Assembly: GCA_946811695.1 (NCBI GenBank)
Contig: OX328132.1
Location: 100,048,935 to 100,112,934 of the forward strand
Direction of reading: 5' to 3'
DNA from: Gonocerus acuteangulatus
Taxonomy: Eukaryota; Arthropoda; Insecta; Hemiptera; Coreidae
Length of the DNA stretch: 64,000 bases
In this document: one piece after another, positions 1-11,897 of the stretch
Numbering within the stretch: position 1 is the first letter of the stretch
Layout of the letters: every line of letters begins with the position of its first letter
Position numbers and translations under genes: made by a program
The notes under the pieces: model-generated
The model's database searches: none
What the model was told of the DNA's origin: nothing
Seen by the model: only the letters and a program-made list of their open reading frames with translations

Positions 1-259
1 TATCTCAAAAACTGTTACAGATATCGCCTTAAAAACGGTTTAATTTGTTTTCGTATGTTAAGGAACATATTACACGAGTATCTGCAAGCATATAAACCCG
101 AAGATGTAAGCGTTACGAATTTTTTCGCGCGAATTTCTTGCCAATACCCCCCGGAGGACGGATTCTACTGGCTAACGAACTTGACGTTTCAAATTAGACG
201 ATTTTTGTAGAAAAGTTCATCAAAATCTGACCATTCTTGAGCCTGAGAAATAGGGGACA

Positions 260-315
<56 letters not shown>

Positions 316-590
316 TATGATTAAAATTTTAACATCTCCCTTGGGGGTTACAAAAAAAATAGCCCACGCCGCCGCCGCCGGCCATTTTAGTCTAGCGCAA
401 CTAGGAAATTTTGCGTTTCAGAACCCCTAGAGACCGAAAATGATGGTGGTTCAAATTTGTATATAGATATTAGACATGCGCGCCGAGGCTGAATTTTCAG
501 GCGGCGGCGCGCTGGACTAAAATGGCCGGCGGCGGCGGCGTGGGCTATTTTTTTTTAACCCCCAAGGGAGATGTTAAAATTTTAATCATA

Positions 591-641
<51 letters not shown>

Positions 642-654
642 ATATATATATATA

Positions 655-751
<97 letters not shown>

Positions 752-921
752 ATATAATATATATGTCTAATATCAATATACAAATTTGAACCACCATCAT
801 TTTCGGTCTCTAGGGGTTCTGAAACGCAAAATTTTCTAGTCGGCACTTCCGGATTGCGTCATGAGATCAACCTTATAAGTGGGGTTCCTCCCTATGGGGG
901 AGGGAGGAACCGCGCTAAAAG
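1..921 (+). mobile_element. TA-core repeat family, copy 1 (interrupted)
   Basis: The left part (1-230) matches the stretch that precedes the TA array in the other copies, including the conserved GTAAGCGTTACG block. The right part (779-921) is the family's 3' end: the 'ggtctctaggggttctgaaa' block, then a hairpin made by GGTTCCTCCC and GGGAGGAACC, then GCGCTAAAA. Two TA arrays (262-310 and 595-770) flank a foldback insertion. The true left end lies outside the window. No protein is encoded; TA-repeat reading frames here are artefacts. Confidence 0.75.
313..593. repeat. Foldback insertion with 86-bp inverted arms, GC-rich
   Basis: The arm at 313-398 is repeated in reverse complement at 509-593, with only a few differences. 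Each arm contains a CCG/CGG-rich tract (about 369-381 and 521-539) that stands out in AT-rich DNA. The loop holds a piece of the TA-core repeat 3' region (about 405-470). The whole unit interrupts a TA array, so it is either a foldback element or an inverted duplication formed at the array. Confidence 0.7.
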
Positions 922-924
922 CAA

Positions 925-1170
925 GTCCTGGTGTCACACCGAATCAAATGCTTGAGCGATGTCAAGGAACACACCAGAACAATACTCCTTCAGCTCAAAG
1001 GAAAATACAATGGCGCCAACAATTCTATGGCAATGGGGAATAGTGGAATGGGATATCCGAAAACCAAATTGGTGGGATGTAGTTCATGTTGTAGCTGTCT
1101 AGACAGTTGGTTGAGGTTAATGTTGTCAGATGGATATCGCGTAGATTGCCATATTCTTCTGGCTCTGTTT
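925..1170 (-). pseudogene. Jockey-type LINE reverse transcriptase fragment
   Basis: Read on the minus strand, one frame gives HQFGFRISHST followed about 30 residues later by FLDIAQAFDSV. These are two adjacent conserved RT blocks (the 'FGFR..HST' block and the catalytic-Asp block). The frame ends at a stop just after AFDSV, where the TA-core repeat 3' end begins. It is a short dead relic of the same LINE type as the longer copy at 1750-3600. Confidence 0.7.
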
Positions 1171-1637
1171 TTTTTTTTTTCAGTTTGTAGGAATTTTATT
1201 TGATCTGGGAAATTGGTTACTGTAGGTATCTATGGGGGAATTTCTTAGTGGAAATAAGAAGTCCAGTCTGAATTCCCGTAGTCTGTTTGTTTATGGCTGT
1301 TTCAATGCCATATTTAGTCTTAAGAGGGATTTTTAGGCTCAAAGAGGAGGTTAGGAAGGATTGAAACGAGTACCAATCAATTGGGCCATTGTTCAAGGAC
1401 GGGCGCAGAGTGGGGCGATCCCACGGTATTGTTGAACATTAGGGGAAAAATAAACCTTTTAATTTAGGATTTTGATTGTATTGTTAGTTTAAAATTCTGA
1501 GAAGATTGATTTTGACCCATATTATTGGATTGGTTTTTAAACAAAGCCTGGTGGTAATTGCCAGGTCAAAAAAAACCTTGGCTTGTAGGTCGTGTACTCT
1601 TATTTCATTTTATAAATTATTGTTGCTCTTCCAGTAC

Positions 1638-1693
1638 ACATTAAGGGGTTTTTTTTTTTTTCTTTTTTTTTTACGGCGCATCTACATTAAGGG
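1638..1693 (-). mobile_element. Ultra-short SINE-B tail with target duplication
   Basis: ACATTAAGGG occurs at 1638-1647 and again at 1684-1693. Between them is a T-rich tract plus GGCGCATCT-like sequence (ACGGCGCATCT), which is the reverse complement of the tail of the SINE-B copies elsewhere in the window. This indicates a severely 5'-truncated SINE insertion of about 36 bp. Confidence 0.6.
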
Positions 1694-1749
1694 TATTATT
1701 ACAAATCAAAAATTGGCACTAACGGTTTTTAATTTTTTTTTTTTTTTGA

Positions 1750-3600
1750 TGGATTGATCTTTATTGATAATTTACAATCTATACAGTTATGTTTAATAAG
1801 TAAATATGGTCAAACTATACATACAACACAGTGAATAAGATGAGGGGAGAAGGCAGACATTACTGTCACTCCCAATGAAAGTTCTGGTATTACTTATTTT
1901 AATTAAAACTTGGTCTCTTTGTTAAACTATATACATTATTTACAATATTTACATTATTTTATAAGGCAGGCTAATTAACCAGTAAATTGTCTCGTGGCCA
2001 ATGGCGGCGAAGGCGTCAAGGAGGATTATCTGGGATGACATTGGAAGAGAGGGATCTGCCGAGAGGATTGGGGTGGGCTGGGAGTTTTGAGAAAAAGGTC
2101 AGGACTCGGGATTTGGCTAACTCATGGACAAAGGGTATTTCAGTGTCTCGATAGATGATTAGGTTTGAAACGTAGAAAGAAGCGTTGAGGATTTTACGAA
2201 GGACTTTGGATTGGAAACGTTGGATAATGTTTATATTTGATGGCTTAGCTGATCCCCACAGTTCTATGCCGTATGTCCATATCGGTCTTATTATGGTCTT
2301 GTATATTGCCAGTTTGTTTTTTGTGTCACGTTTTGATTTGAGTCCAATTAGTCGTCGGAGAAGTCCGAAGCGTTTGTTCAGTTCTTGTCTCTTGTGTGTG
2401 TTTTCCAGGTAAGTCGCTTGTCGAGGTGGATTCCTAAATATCGAACCTCGTTAGATTGGGGTATTGTGGATTTTTACAGGAGGGCACTCAGCTCGTCGCA
2501 GGGCGAACGTTACATGGGTACATTTCTCTGGGTTCCTCCATTTGTTTACCCATTTCTCGAGGTAGGTTTGAAGTTTTTCAGATGCCAATTTAGGGTCGGG
2601 AGAGGAAATAAGGAATGCAGTGTCATAGCCAAATGTACAAGTGACGATATTTGGGGTTGTTGGGATATCTGACGTAAATATAGAATAAAGTAGAGGAGCT
2701 AGAATGCTGCCTTGGGGAACGCCTGCTTTAATGGTTCGAGGAGAGGAAATTGAAGAGCCGTATTTGATATGGAATGCACGATTTTCAAGGTATGATTTTA
2801 GGATAAGATAGAAATGGAAGGGAAGGAATGTTTTGAGTTTGTAAAGGAGTCCAGGATGCCACACTCGATCAAAGGCCTGAGCCACGTCAAGAAAGACACT
2901 GGAACAAAAACCTTTTTGCTTAAGTGTGGAGGAAATGGTGTCAACTACACGGAAGACTTGGTTAGTGGAATGCTGGGCGCGGAAGCCAAACTGGCGATCA
3001 GGGATTTTATCGTTTGAGTTTACTATGGGTAGGAGTCTTCTTTACAGGAGTTTTTCAAATACTTTTAAAATTATTGGGAGTAGGCTAATAGGACGATAGA
3101 AGCTGGCAAGTATTGGAGATTTAAGGGGTTTTGGAATAAGGATTACTTCGGAAAGTTTCCAGGATGAGGGAAATCGAGTAGTACGGAGGATGCGATTAAA
3201 TATTAGGGTAAGGAACATCAGGGTTTTGTGTGGCAGGTGTCGAAGGATATTGGTAGTTATTAGATCAGGACCAGATTTCTTAAGAGGGAGATGGTGAATT
3301 GTATACTTGACATCTGCAGGACTGATGGATTTAGGAGGTACGAAAAGAGGAAGGGCTTCATCAAGAGAGTTCAGGATTTCAGTAGTGAGTGTGGGATTAG
3401 GAGTGAATACGGATTGGAGATGGTCGGCAAATAATGTTGCTTTTTCCTCGTCACTTCGTGCCCAGGAACCATTCTCTTGGCGTAAAGGATATGAGGTCTG
3501 TTGGAATATTAAGATGTGCTTTATTGCTTGCCATAGGGAGTTGTCACTGGTGGTGAGGGAGGAAAGGTATGTATCATAATTCTCAGTTCGAAATTTTTTT
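1750..3600 (-). pseudogene. Jockey-clade LINE, reverse transcriptase remnant
   Basis: The minus strand encodes a decayed non-LTR retrotransposon polymerase. Near 3300-3060 the translation reads KKSGPDLITTNILRHLP and then YRPISLLP. Near 3000-2900 it reads RQFGFRAQHST. An open stretch at 2451-2885 has AQAFDRVWH and GVPQGSILAPLLYSIFTSDIP-type motifs. The catalytic box that should read Y/F-A-D-D is FGYD here, so one metal-binding Asp is lost. Downstream (2440-1980) the frame is broken by stops, consistent with the 3' part of ORF2. No RNase H domain is seen, which fits the Jockey clade. A neighbouring minus-strand ORF1 relic (7607-8657) may come from the same family but is too far away to be shown to be the same copy. 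Confidence 0.85.
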
Positions 3601-4171
3601 TACAATTTTTTTACTTCGAGCAGAAAATAATGCTATTTAATTGAATTTGCGAAGCGCCATTATTTGCCACGTCGTCAGATCTTGCTTAAACTTGCTTATT
3701 TGTTGGATATTTTATTTTAAGTGTTAATACATACGTGCCTTTGTTAACATTGACAAGCCAAACTAGGAATCAGTCCAATGTTCACTTGCACTTTGACAAA
3801 ATGGAAATTGCCACAACTGAAGATATATTTTAATTTTTTAAATCCAACAATATGTTTTAAGGGTTCTGGCAGGGCTATGGAAAAATGGGACTTACTTGGT
3901 TTTGTGATTACATATAGTGCAAAAACGGTTTCTGGTGAAATTAAAGAAACGGTGCTACATTTTCAACTTATAATGAATGCTGAAAATAGACCTTTCGAAC
4001 CATTTTTGTGAAAAAAATCACATATGGTTTAACAGGCACTATCTTCATCCACTCCAGGTATTCCTACTAGATCAAAATCATTCGAGCATTTGTCAGAAAG
4101 ACAAAAATGGATTTTGTTTAAAAAAAAAACACAATTCACATCTGAAAATGATCAATATAAATAATAAAAAA
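3601..4171. other. AT-rich DNA with no recognisable feature
   Basis: Short reading frames here (for example 3778-4011) show no domain, splice context or codon pattern that supports a gene. Confidence 0.5.
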
Positions 4172-4463
4172 GTCCGACTCGCAGGAACTGCAGCATCTTA
4201 GCGCGGTTCCGTTCATGTCCCTAGTGCCATTTGATAAGCTTAGAAAAGAAATAAACTTTTTTTTTTTTTTATATATCTCGTGAAAATTGTCAAAATCCTC
4301 TCGAACATCTCGAATAAAAGTGATATTAATGCGTCAGGGACACCGACAGTAGCTAACTTTTACACAGAAGCGGAAATTACAGAATCTGGCTCTCATTCTA
4401 AAGCAAAGCTCTATAAATCAATACAAAATATGCCTAATAAAGCCTTTCTAGAGGATACAGAAG

Positions 4464-4717
4464 CATGGGCGTATATGAGGGGGGGGGGAGCTGAGGGGGC
4501 TGCAGCCCCTCCCGAAATTTTGAATTGATGATAAAAACTTCTCGTAAAACCCTTAAAAATAAATTAAATAAGATCACTTAGTTCATAAAACATATTTTAT
4601 TTTACGTGTAATAGCGTTTTAGTTGCCTAAAACTATTCCAAGCTCTAAATATTTAGTATTCCATACCCTGGAAATGGTCTCAGCCCCCCCCCGAAATTGT
4701 TTTTATATACGCCCATG
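4464..4717. mobile_element. hAT-type MITE, 254 bp
   Basis: The element begins CATGGGCGTATATGAGGGGG and ends TATATACGCCCATG, giving terminal inverted repeats of about 13 bp followed by G-run/C-run stretches. It is flanked by a perfect 8-bp duplication, TACAGAAG, at 4456-4463 and 4718-4725. An 8-bp duplication is the hallmark of the hAT superfamily. Three more copies are at 37136, 39138 and 51064. Confidence 0.85.
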
Positions 4718-6049
4718 TACAGAAGGATCAAGAAGAAGTACACAAGATTGAGTAGAATACCCTGTCTAATATAGCCTATATAGAATAATATGCCGAATAA
4801 AACCTATCTAGTAAATACACAAGGACAAATAAAAGTCTTGACGAATAACAAGTCAAGAAAAAAAACTTTATTTAACAAAATAAAACAAAGTTTAGTTGCC
4901 CAACTACAATAGAATAATATACCTAATTAAGTCTATGGAGTAGACACAAATGGACCAAAAACAAGTCTTGTGAAATATTGTTTTTTTTCTAATTAAATAC
5001 TTTTTATCAATATTTAGTAAATAACCTTTGTTGAAAACTATTGATTGCTAATTGATGAATCGGTTTACAACTAAGTAGTCTTTATGAATATTTAGTATAT
5101 AACCTTATGTTTGGATCTGAGTTTTTGGGGTGCTCTCCGCCTAGGCTTTGCAGATACCTGGGGTATATTTACAGCTCTTGAGAATTAACTCTTAGCAGGT
5201 AAATTTCCTGCGGCCCCCTTGTTTCTATGGGCATTGAACCGCCATATTCGCTCATAGTATCTAACCGTTGTGAAGTTTATTTTTTGGATTTAGGACTTAA
5301 TATACATATGTAGACTAAATCATAGCAAGAAGTAATCCTCCGTCGTCGGTTCTTAACTATGTAGACTCGCTAATGTTATCCAATCTTAGATACATCGTAT
5401 TTAAAATCCACAGCAAAAACACGACATTTCATCAGAATCCCCTGCTGAATAAAACTTATATAGAATAATATGCAAAATAAAGCCTATCTAGTGGATAAAA
5501 ATAGACGAAAAAAGCCTTTCGTTGTGGTAGAAAATCTTAAAAGTATTTCGCTCAGAAATCTCCGAAATATTGTCACTAATTTTACGTATCCAAATAGATT
5601 TATATTCTATAATCAATAAGAAAAACCTACTAACAATGAAAAACTATGGGTAACAGATGAAAATAGGGAATACCAAGAATAATTCTAAAGAACGAAATCA
5701 ACACCAGTACTGTAATCTAGATATTCATACGGCATCTTCGAATTCTAACAAACAAAATATTGATTCTAATTATACGTATCCTGTTTTATTGACAAATACA
5801 TTTGACTACTATAAGCAATTAAAAACACTAGGGAATATGCCAAAGAACTCGGAGTAGGAGCCTCGACAGATTCAAGACATTTGAAGGAAATCGACAAATC
5901 CAAAACTGACATTTCATACGATACAGCCTGATATATTTTTAACAATGAATTGTTTTTCTTATTTTAATTAATCTATTTCATTGTCAAATACATTATCCAA
6001 CTTTAAGCAATTAACAAATAACAAGGAATAAAAACAAACAAAAAGAACC

Positions 6050-6745
6050 GTTCGAATAAACGAAATCAATTACTTCAAAGTTTAAGCACTTATTTCTCCG
6101 ATTGACATAGCCTAATCAAAAATTGTTTCAGAATCTTTTTTGTAGAGCATTTAGTAAGCTTTCGCATGGTAACCCTCCGTTTACCAATATTCCTAACCGT
6201 CTTCGAGATATTAGGGAATGTATACGAAGTTCCCAAAACATTTCATGTCTGTTAATAAAATATTTTATTCTAATCCTTCCTTAGCTCCAAACGTAACCAA
6301 AATTTTAACATATTAGTGTTGATGAAATTCAAACATGCAGAAAATGTTTGAACTGAATCCCATAATTTTAAGTATCAAAATCAAAGACAAAAAGAACAGT
6401 TCGAATAAGCGAAATCAATTACTTTAAAGTTTTAAGCACTTATTTCTCCGATTGACATCGCCTAATCAAAACTTTCATTAGAACCTTTTTTTGTAGAGCA
6501 TTTAGTAAGCTTTCTAATGGTATTCTTCCGTTTCCCAAATTCTCAACCTTTTTCGAGATATTAAGGAAAGTATACAAAGTTACCAAAACTTTTTTATGTC
6601 TGTTAATAAAATATTTTATTCTAACCCTTCCTTAACTCCAAACGCAACCAAAATTTCAACATATTAGTTTTAATGAAAGTAGAACATGCAGTAAATGTTT
6701 CAACTGAATCCCATGACTCTAAGTACCCAAACCAAAAACGGCATT
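6050..6745 (+). repeat. 349-bp direct repeat inside the TA-core element
   Basis: GTTCGAATAAACGAAATCAA at 6050 recurs as GTTCGAATAAGCGAAATCAA at 6399. The following sequence stays similar for the length of the unit (TTTCTCCGATTGACAT, ATATTTTATTCTAA and other blocks). The same doubling is present at 40730-41430, while shorter family members carry one unit. Confidence 0.75.
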
Positions 6746-7031
6746 CAAAATTTTTTTTTTCAGTTTTCTAGAAAACGGTTAAAGCTATCGCCTTGAAAAT
6801 TGTTTCATTCAATTTACTAGCCCAAGAAGCGTATAAAAAGAGTACTTACAAGCTTATGAACTCAAAAACGTAAGCGTTACGATTTTTTTGCGCGAATTTC
6901 GCCCCAAACGCCATCTACCAGTGGGCGGATTTTGCTGGTTAACGAACTTGACCTTTCAAATTGGACGACAGATTTTTGTACAAAATTTCATCAAAATCGG
7001 ACCTTCAGGGAAGCCAGAAATGAGCGAACAG

Positions 7032-7086
<55 letters not shown>

Positions 7087-7440
7087 AATTTGAACCACCG
7101 TTATTTTCGGTCTCTAGGGGTTCAGAAACGCGAAATTTTCTTGTCGGCACTTCCGGATTGTTTCATTGTATCAACCTTATAAGCGGGGTTCCTCCCTATG
7201 GGGGAGGGAGGAACCGCGCTAAAAATAAAAAACATTTGACATTTAAGAAATATTATATATTCTTCCAGGTTTAAATTGATTTATTTTAAGTTTTATGGCT
7301 AGATATATTTTTGTTTATGGCTTGTTTTTTTTGCATTTGTGAAAAAAATAAAGATAAATAATATGTATATACACATAAGTCATCCTACCCATTATATCAC
7401 AACTGGTGAAATTGCTTAAAAATTGCTGATCATGTAGTTC

Positions 7441-7600
7441 AATAGTGTATTGGATTTGCTTTAAAATGACACCAGAAGCAATACTCCCGGACCAGTGGGG
7501 CAAGGGACAGGGTAGGCGGTAGGCCTCACGTAGGCAGGAGACATTCAATAATATCTCCACTATTGCTTCTGGGTCATTTTAAAGCTAATCCAATACTCTA
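7441..7600. repeat. Inverted repeat, 40-45-bp arms
   Basis: The sequence around 7441-7483 (…TTGGATTTGCTTTAAAATGA…) is repeated in reverse complement at 7561-7600, with a few mismatches, around a 77-bp GC-richer loop (7484-7560). It could be a small MITE. No clear target duplication was found. Confidence 0.6.
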
Positions 7601-7606
7601 TTCAAC

Positions 7607-8657
7607 TCAGATCAAAAGGAGGATTTCGGTTGAGGAATGGTAACCCTTGAGGATGGTGGGCATTGGGAGCCATGGGTGCAAGCAGAGTTGGTTGTCGTTG
7701 GCTTGGAAAGATTTGATCGGAACACAGTAGCCAGAGTTATTCACCCAGTCTGGAATGACTGGAAGGCTGAGGCTGATAGTCCACAGGAGACTTTGGTTGG
7801 ATTGGAGTAGGACGTGTAGCGGGTGGAATGATAGAAGTAGTTCTAGCTGGGTCACATTGCCTACTCCTAGATTGCTTGACCAACTCATGGTAGGCGCTAC
7901 AACAGCGATAATTTGCTGGATGGTGGCAGTTCATCACATGCATTGTGGTATGTCCTCTTTTTTATATGGTTCGTTCACTTTTATTGCTGTAAACAGGAGA
8001 GTCTTGAGTGAAAAGATGTCTGGATTATTTAGTGCTGGTTTTAGATTGATGAAGAATAGTATGGAGTGGAGATCTAGTAGTTTTGTGTAATACATTGCTG
8101 GAATCTAACACTTGAAGTTCTAGTTTTCCCAATTCAGATATTATCAGGTCTTTTGGCGTTGTGGGATGTAGGTGCCATACAACGACCACCAAGTATGGTT
8201 TGTCTTCTTTAAATTGGTAGGTGTAGTATTCTACATTTTTGGCTTGAATTGAAAATGCATTGTTTTATTTACAAGTAAATGATGATTGACCAACTTCTGC
8301 TGCAATTGAGTTTCAGATGCCTAAGAAATCAATGTCTGGCTATAAATTTATGGGTTGAGGTTCACAGGAGTCATTGAACCTGGTCTGGCTTGATTTCGTC
8401 ATCTTGGTCTCGTGGTGCGAGTAGTTGGAATGAGTTGAGATAGTTGAAGTCAGGCTGTTATTGTATTGATGGAAGTTGGTGGTATGTCTGGCGAGTTGAT
8501 GAAACACTCGATGAAGAGCCGTTTGTCTTAGCTTGTTTCTTTTTTTCAGAAGATTTGGTGAAGTAAAGTGGGATGCTCTTGACCTCTTTGAAGTGTTAGT
8601 GGTGGTCTGTATAGAGTTTTTTCTTGAATGGGGCCCTTCCGTATTTTTATTGTCCAT
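7607..8657 (-). pseudogene. Jockey-type LINE ORF1 (gag-like) remnant
   Basis: The minus strand carries the pieces of a LINE nucleic-acid-binding protein. A candidate start is the ATG at 8655-8657, just inside the MITE at 8669. A basic Ser/Thr/Asn-rich N-terminal stretch runs to about 8340. Around 8170-8050 the translation contains HPTTPKDLIISELGKLELQV, typical of the domain that precedes the zinc knuckles in Jockey ORF1. At 7930-7880 a knuckle-like CHHPANYRCCSAYHEL follows, matching the family's characteristic HPANYRGC motif. Several frameshifts and stops separate these pieces, so this is a dead copy. Confidence 0.7.
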
Positions 8658-8668
8658 TTTTGTATATA

Positions 8669-9166
8669 CAGTAGACTCTCCCTTATCCGGGGTTCTCTTA
8701 TTCGTTGCTCTCTCTGATCCGGCGGTCTCCGAGAGGAATGAATGACCGATCTCAGAGCTCGCCGGAGCTAGACTGGCCAGAGGGTTCCTAGAAAACCTTC
8801 CTTTCCAAGGAGCCAAACATTTGTTTAGTGGTATTTCATTGAATGGAAGTCAATGAAGGCATATATCTTTCCTTTTAGAGGCAGGAGCTTGTGTTTCTAC
8901 TAAGAAAATAAATTTTCTACTAAGGCACCTGTAGGTGGAATGTCTGATTTTAGCCAGTCTAGTTCTAACAATCAACACGAGTGGAGTGCAAATTTTAAAA
9001 ACATGTACCATTTTAAATATGCAATATTAAAAATTGTGCATATTATTAGATCCTCAAATAATAAGGTTTTTCAAATACATAAGTGACCGGTTCTAACTGA
9101 TTTCTCTAATCCGGCGCTTTCTCTAATCCGTCTGTACCTCGGCCCCGAATTAGGGAGAGCCTACTG
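8669..9166. mobile_element. pogo/Tigger-type MITE, 498 bp
   Basis: The left end reads CAGTAGACTCTCCCTTATCC and the right end, in reverse complement, reads CAGTAGGCTCTCCCTAATTC; 21 of the first 24 bases match. TA dinucleotides flank both ends (8667-8668 and 9167-9168). CAGT-starting repeats with TTATCCGG-type sequence and a TA target duplication are typical of pogo-group Tc1/mariner relatives. No transposase frame is present, so it is non-autonomous. Confidence 0.85.
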
Positions 9167-9649
9167 TATTATTTTTGTTAAATTAAAAAAAAAAAAAAAA
9201 TATTTAACCAAAAAAAGTTTTGGATAAATATTTAATTAAAAAAAAAGGTTTTAGTTGAATATATAACCAACAAAATTTTAATAAACTGTATGCTGGTAGT
9301 AGGAGCTATGATCTTAGTACTTTAAACGTGAGAGTAGCGAGCGCTACGCCTTGGCTAGACTGTCAAAGGAGCTAAAGAGAGGGGAGTAAGCCAGGTCCTT
9401 GGACAAGACACCAGCCTGTCCTGGTGCAGAGGATAGTCCTAGGCCGGCAGTGGCAGGAATTCCAAATCCTGGGGCAGCGTTAATCACTTTGAAAACTATG
9501 AGCTTTTACTTATAGTTTTTCTAGTGAATTAATGAAGTAAATGCTGTAAAAATGTACACAATGAATATTTAGAGTTATGGCAGGTTCTCTGCCATTTTTT
9601 AATAACTAAAACAGCCTATGATTCAAACAATTAATTTATTCAAAGATTG

Positions 9650-9818
9650 AATAATATAATAGCACAGATAAATCCTTGGGAAAAGTATAAATATAAATTG
9701 AATATAATCAATATTTAGAAATATAACAAATAAATTCCCAATAAAAGTATAGACACACATATACCAAATATAATCAATATTTAGAAATATCACAAATAAA
9801 TTCCCAATAAAAGTGTAA

Positions 9819-9873
<55 letters not shown>

Positions 9874-10214
9874 TTAATATTTAGAAATATCACAAGTAGA
9901 TTCCCAGTAAAAGCATCAATATATATATTCATATTCAATATAATTAATATTTTGAGAAAAAGCACAAATAGCCTCTCGGTAAAAGTATAGATAGATATAC
10001 ATATATGTATATACACCAGATATTGTTAGTAATCTGGGAAGAAGCACAAATAGACTCTATAAAAGCATAAATATATATACATACACCAGATATAATTAGC
10101 AATCTGGGAAGAAGCACAAATAGACTCTCAATAAAAGCATAAATATATATACATACACCAGATATAATTAGCAATCTGGGAAGAAGCCCAAATAGACTCT
10201 CAATAAAAGTATAA

Positions 10215-10272
<58 letters not shown>

Positions 10273-10320
10273 CAAATATAATATTTAATTTGGGAAAAGG
10301 CACAATTCTCAACACTCATA
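9650..10320. repeat. Minisatellite with about 70-72-bp period and TA arrays
   Basis: Units carrying CAATCTGGGAAGAAGCACAA and a TCAATAAAAGCATAAATATA-type block recur. The CCAGA marker is at 10016, 10086 and 10158. More diverged units with AATATTTAGAAATATCACAA occur at about 9710, 9780 and 9870. TA arrays separate units at 9820-9864 and 10220-10271. Confidence 0.8.
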
Positions 10321-11194
10321 AAATTCAATAGTCTGGCCTGGCCAATAACTACTTGTAAATAATACATTACGATAAGACTGAAATCCATATCGATCCAATA
10401 AATTGGCATAGAAAACACATACTGAAGAAATATTAAATTGCAACTACATATACAATTCCATTAACTGGCGTTGCCACAACTATTAACAAATATTAAATTA
10501 CAACAAGACACAAAATTTTAGTAATCTGGCATTGCCAATAACTTAATTAGCAATAGTAAACTTAAACCTTTCCCAAATTTCCATGCTATAAATTTCAATA
10601 TAGTTACTTGCACTCATTGCAGTAATCCAACAACAAAAAATTTAAATGAGGCCTGGAAATAAATAAAGCGTGGAGCCTGGTGTCCAGAAGAAGATAAAAG
10701 TGTATGGGTTATTCACACATTTGTCCCACAAATACGTTTTAGATGCCTACCACATGGAGTTCCAATCACATGTACGGCCAAATTGATTAAACAGGGAAAA
10801 TAAATGCCACCTCCTCGTACTTCGGTTCTTCATTTTCATTATTAAATAAAAGGATGCCTCAGTCCCTCCGTAAAGGCTGGAAACCCCATACTTGCTAAAA
10901 CTGTTTTCCCTAGGCACGTGCTTCTACGCCATCTTATTCCAGACTCCCTCTAGCAACCGACGCCTCTCCTAACCAAGGCCTACCGACCAATATAAAAAAA
11001 AAGAATAAAAATCTTAAACTGGATAAGGGAAGTGTTACATCCAAAACGGAGAAAAACATTGACTATCGTTTTGTGGATAGTAATCATTTAAAAGTAGTGT
11101 GAATACTGAATCGAATATAAAATATAGAAATTTAACTCAGTTCAAAGAGGTAGACAACAGGTTATCACTCCACGCAGGGCGCCACGTCACATAT
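10321..11194. other. Non-coding DNA, no gene seen
   Basis: AT-rich at first, then somewhat higher in GC at 10720-11000. No conserved reading frame, RNA gene or repeat terminus was recognised. Confidence 0.45.
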
Positions 11195-11897
11195 CCTACA
11201 AGTTCTATTCAATGAAGTTTTTCGAGATACCTTTAGTTTTCGAAATATCCGCTCTTGAAAGTCTGCCATTTTGGGGAAAAAACACATATTTCTCTATTCT
11301 CGACTGGATATCTTTCAACGATAAACCCAAAAAATAAATGTCGGCTATAGGGTTGTAGAACATTCCATTCGCTTCAATAATATATATTACTTTACTATTT
11401 TATGTATTTTCTTTCAAACGATATATAAGCACTCACATGGTCTTAGCAAAACCATTGCCAATATATTGGACAAGATCTTATCTAATTGAGTGTGAAGAAC
11501 TGGTCAGTGGCCCCAAAATTATATCTTTTGTGCTATTTATACGTCCAGTACTCACTATATTTACATAATGGAGTATATTTTGGACAATACATTGACTGGA
11601 AATGGTAAGAAATTGAAAGGTTCATTGGTCGACAGTTGTCACCAGATATCATGATGAACACTAAAACTGTTTTCACATTTGAAGGAAAATACATAAAATA
11701 GTAGAGTTACATATATTATTGAAGCAAATGGAATGTTCTACAACCCTATAGACGACATTTATTTTTTAGGCTCACCGTTGAAGAGATATCCGTTCCAGAA
11801 TAGAAAAAAGTGTGTTTTTTCCCAAAACAACTTTCAAGAGCGGATATTTCGAAAACTAACGATATCTCGAAAAACCTCATTAAATCGAACTTGTAGG
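11195..11897. repeat. Large inverted repeat, about 225-bp arms
   Basis: The sequence at 11195-11420 recurs in reverse complement at 11677-11897. Shared blocks include TTTCGAAATATCCGCTCTTG and TATAGGGTTGTAGAACATTC. The spacer (11421-11676) is unrelated. The right arm runs into the 489-bp tandem array that follows, so the array and the inverted arm belong to one repeat family. Confidence 0.8.

Larger units (their letters stand above)
4172..7221 (+). mobile_element. TA-core repeat family, near full-length 3.05-kb copy (copy 2)
   Basis: The left terminus reads TCCGACTCGCAGGAACTGC after an A-rich flank (aataaaaaag) and is followed by CTTAGCGCGGTTCC. The right terminus is a hairpin (GGTTCCTCCC with GGGAGGAACC) ending in CGCGCTAAAA at 7221-7224. 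The TTAGCGCGGTTCC motif is therefore present at both ends in inverted orientation, subterminal on the left. The interior holds a hAT-type MITE (4464-4717), about 1.3 kb of sequence not shared with the short copies, a 349-bp direct repeat beginning at 6050 and 6399, and a TA array (7038-7084). No convincing protein is encoded. A second copy at 38858-41920 is nearly identical. Assignment to Helentron-associated elements is inference from architecture. Confidence 0.8.

Noticed and set aside
522..770. Long Tyr-Ile repeat reading frames here and at other TA arrays (about 9774, 15753, 20853, 41637, 57384, 60030)
   Set aside because: They are translations of (TA)n microsatellites in whichever frame lacks stops. 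There is no codon bias, start context or domain.
4280..4528. Reading frame repeated at 38900-39196, and 5657-5857 repeated at 40350-40538
   Set aside because: They are duplicated only because they lie in the two copies of the 3-kb repeat. The frame differs in length between copies and runs into the MITE. No domain is recognised.
4172..7224. Reading the TA-core family as an ordinary TIR DNA transposon
   Set aside because: The shared inverted motif is terminal only on the right, the left end extends about 25 bases beyond it, and no target duplication was found.
8340..8816. 158-codon minus-strand frame taken as one protein
   Set aside because: Its first part (8669-8816) is the end of the pogo-type MITE. 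Only the part from 8657 downward fits the LINE ORF1.
9650..10320. CRISPR-like array
   Set aside because: The genome is eukaryotic. The units are tandem minisatellite repeats with similar, not unique, spacers.
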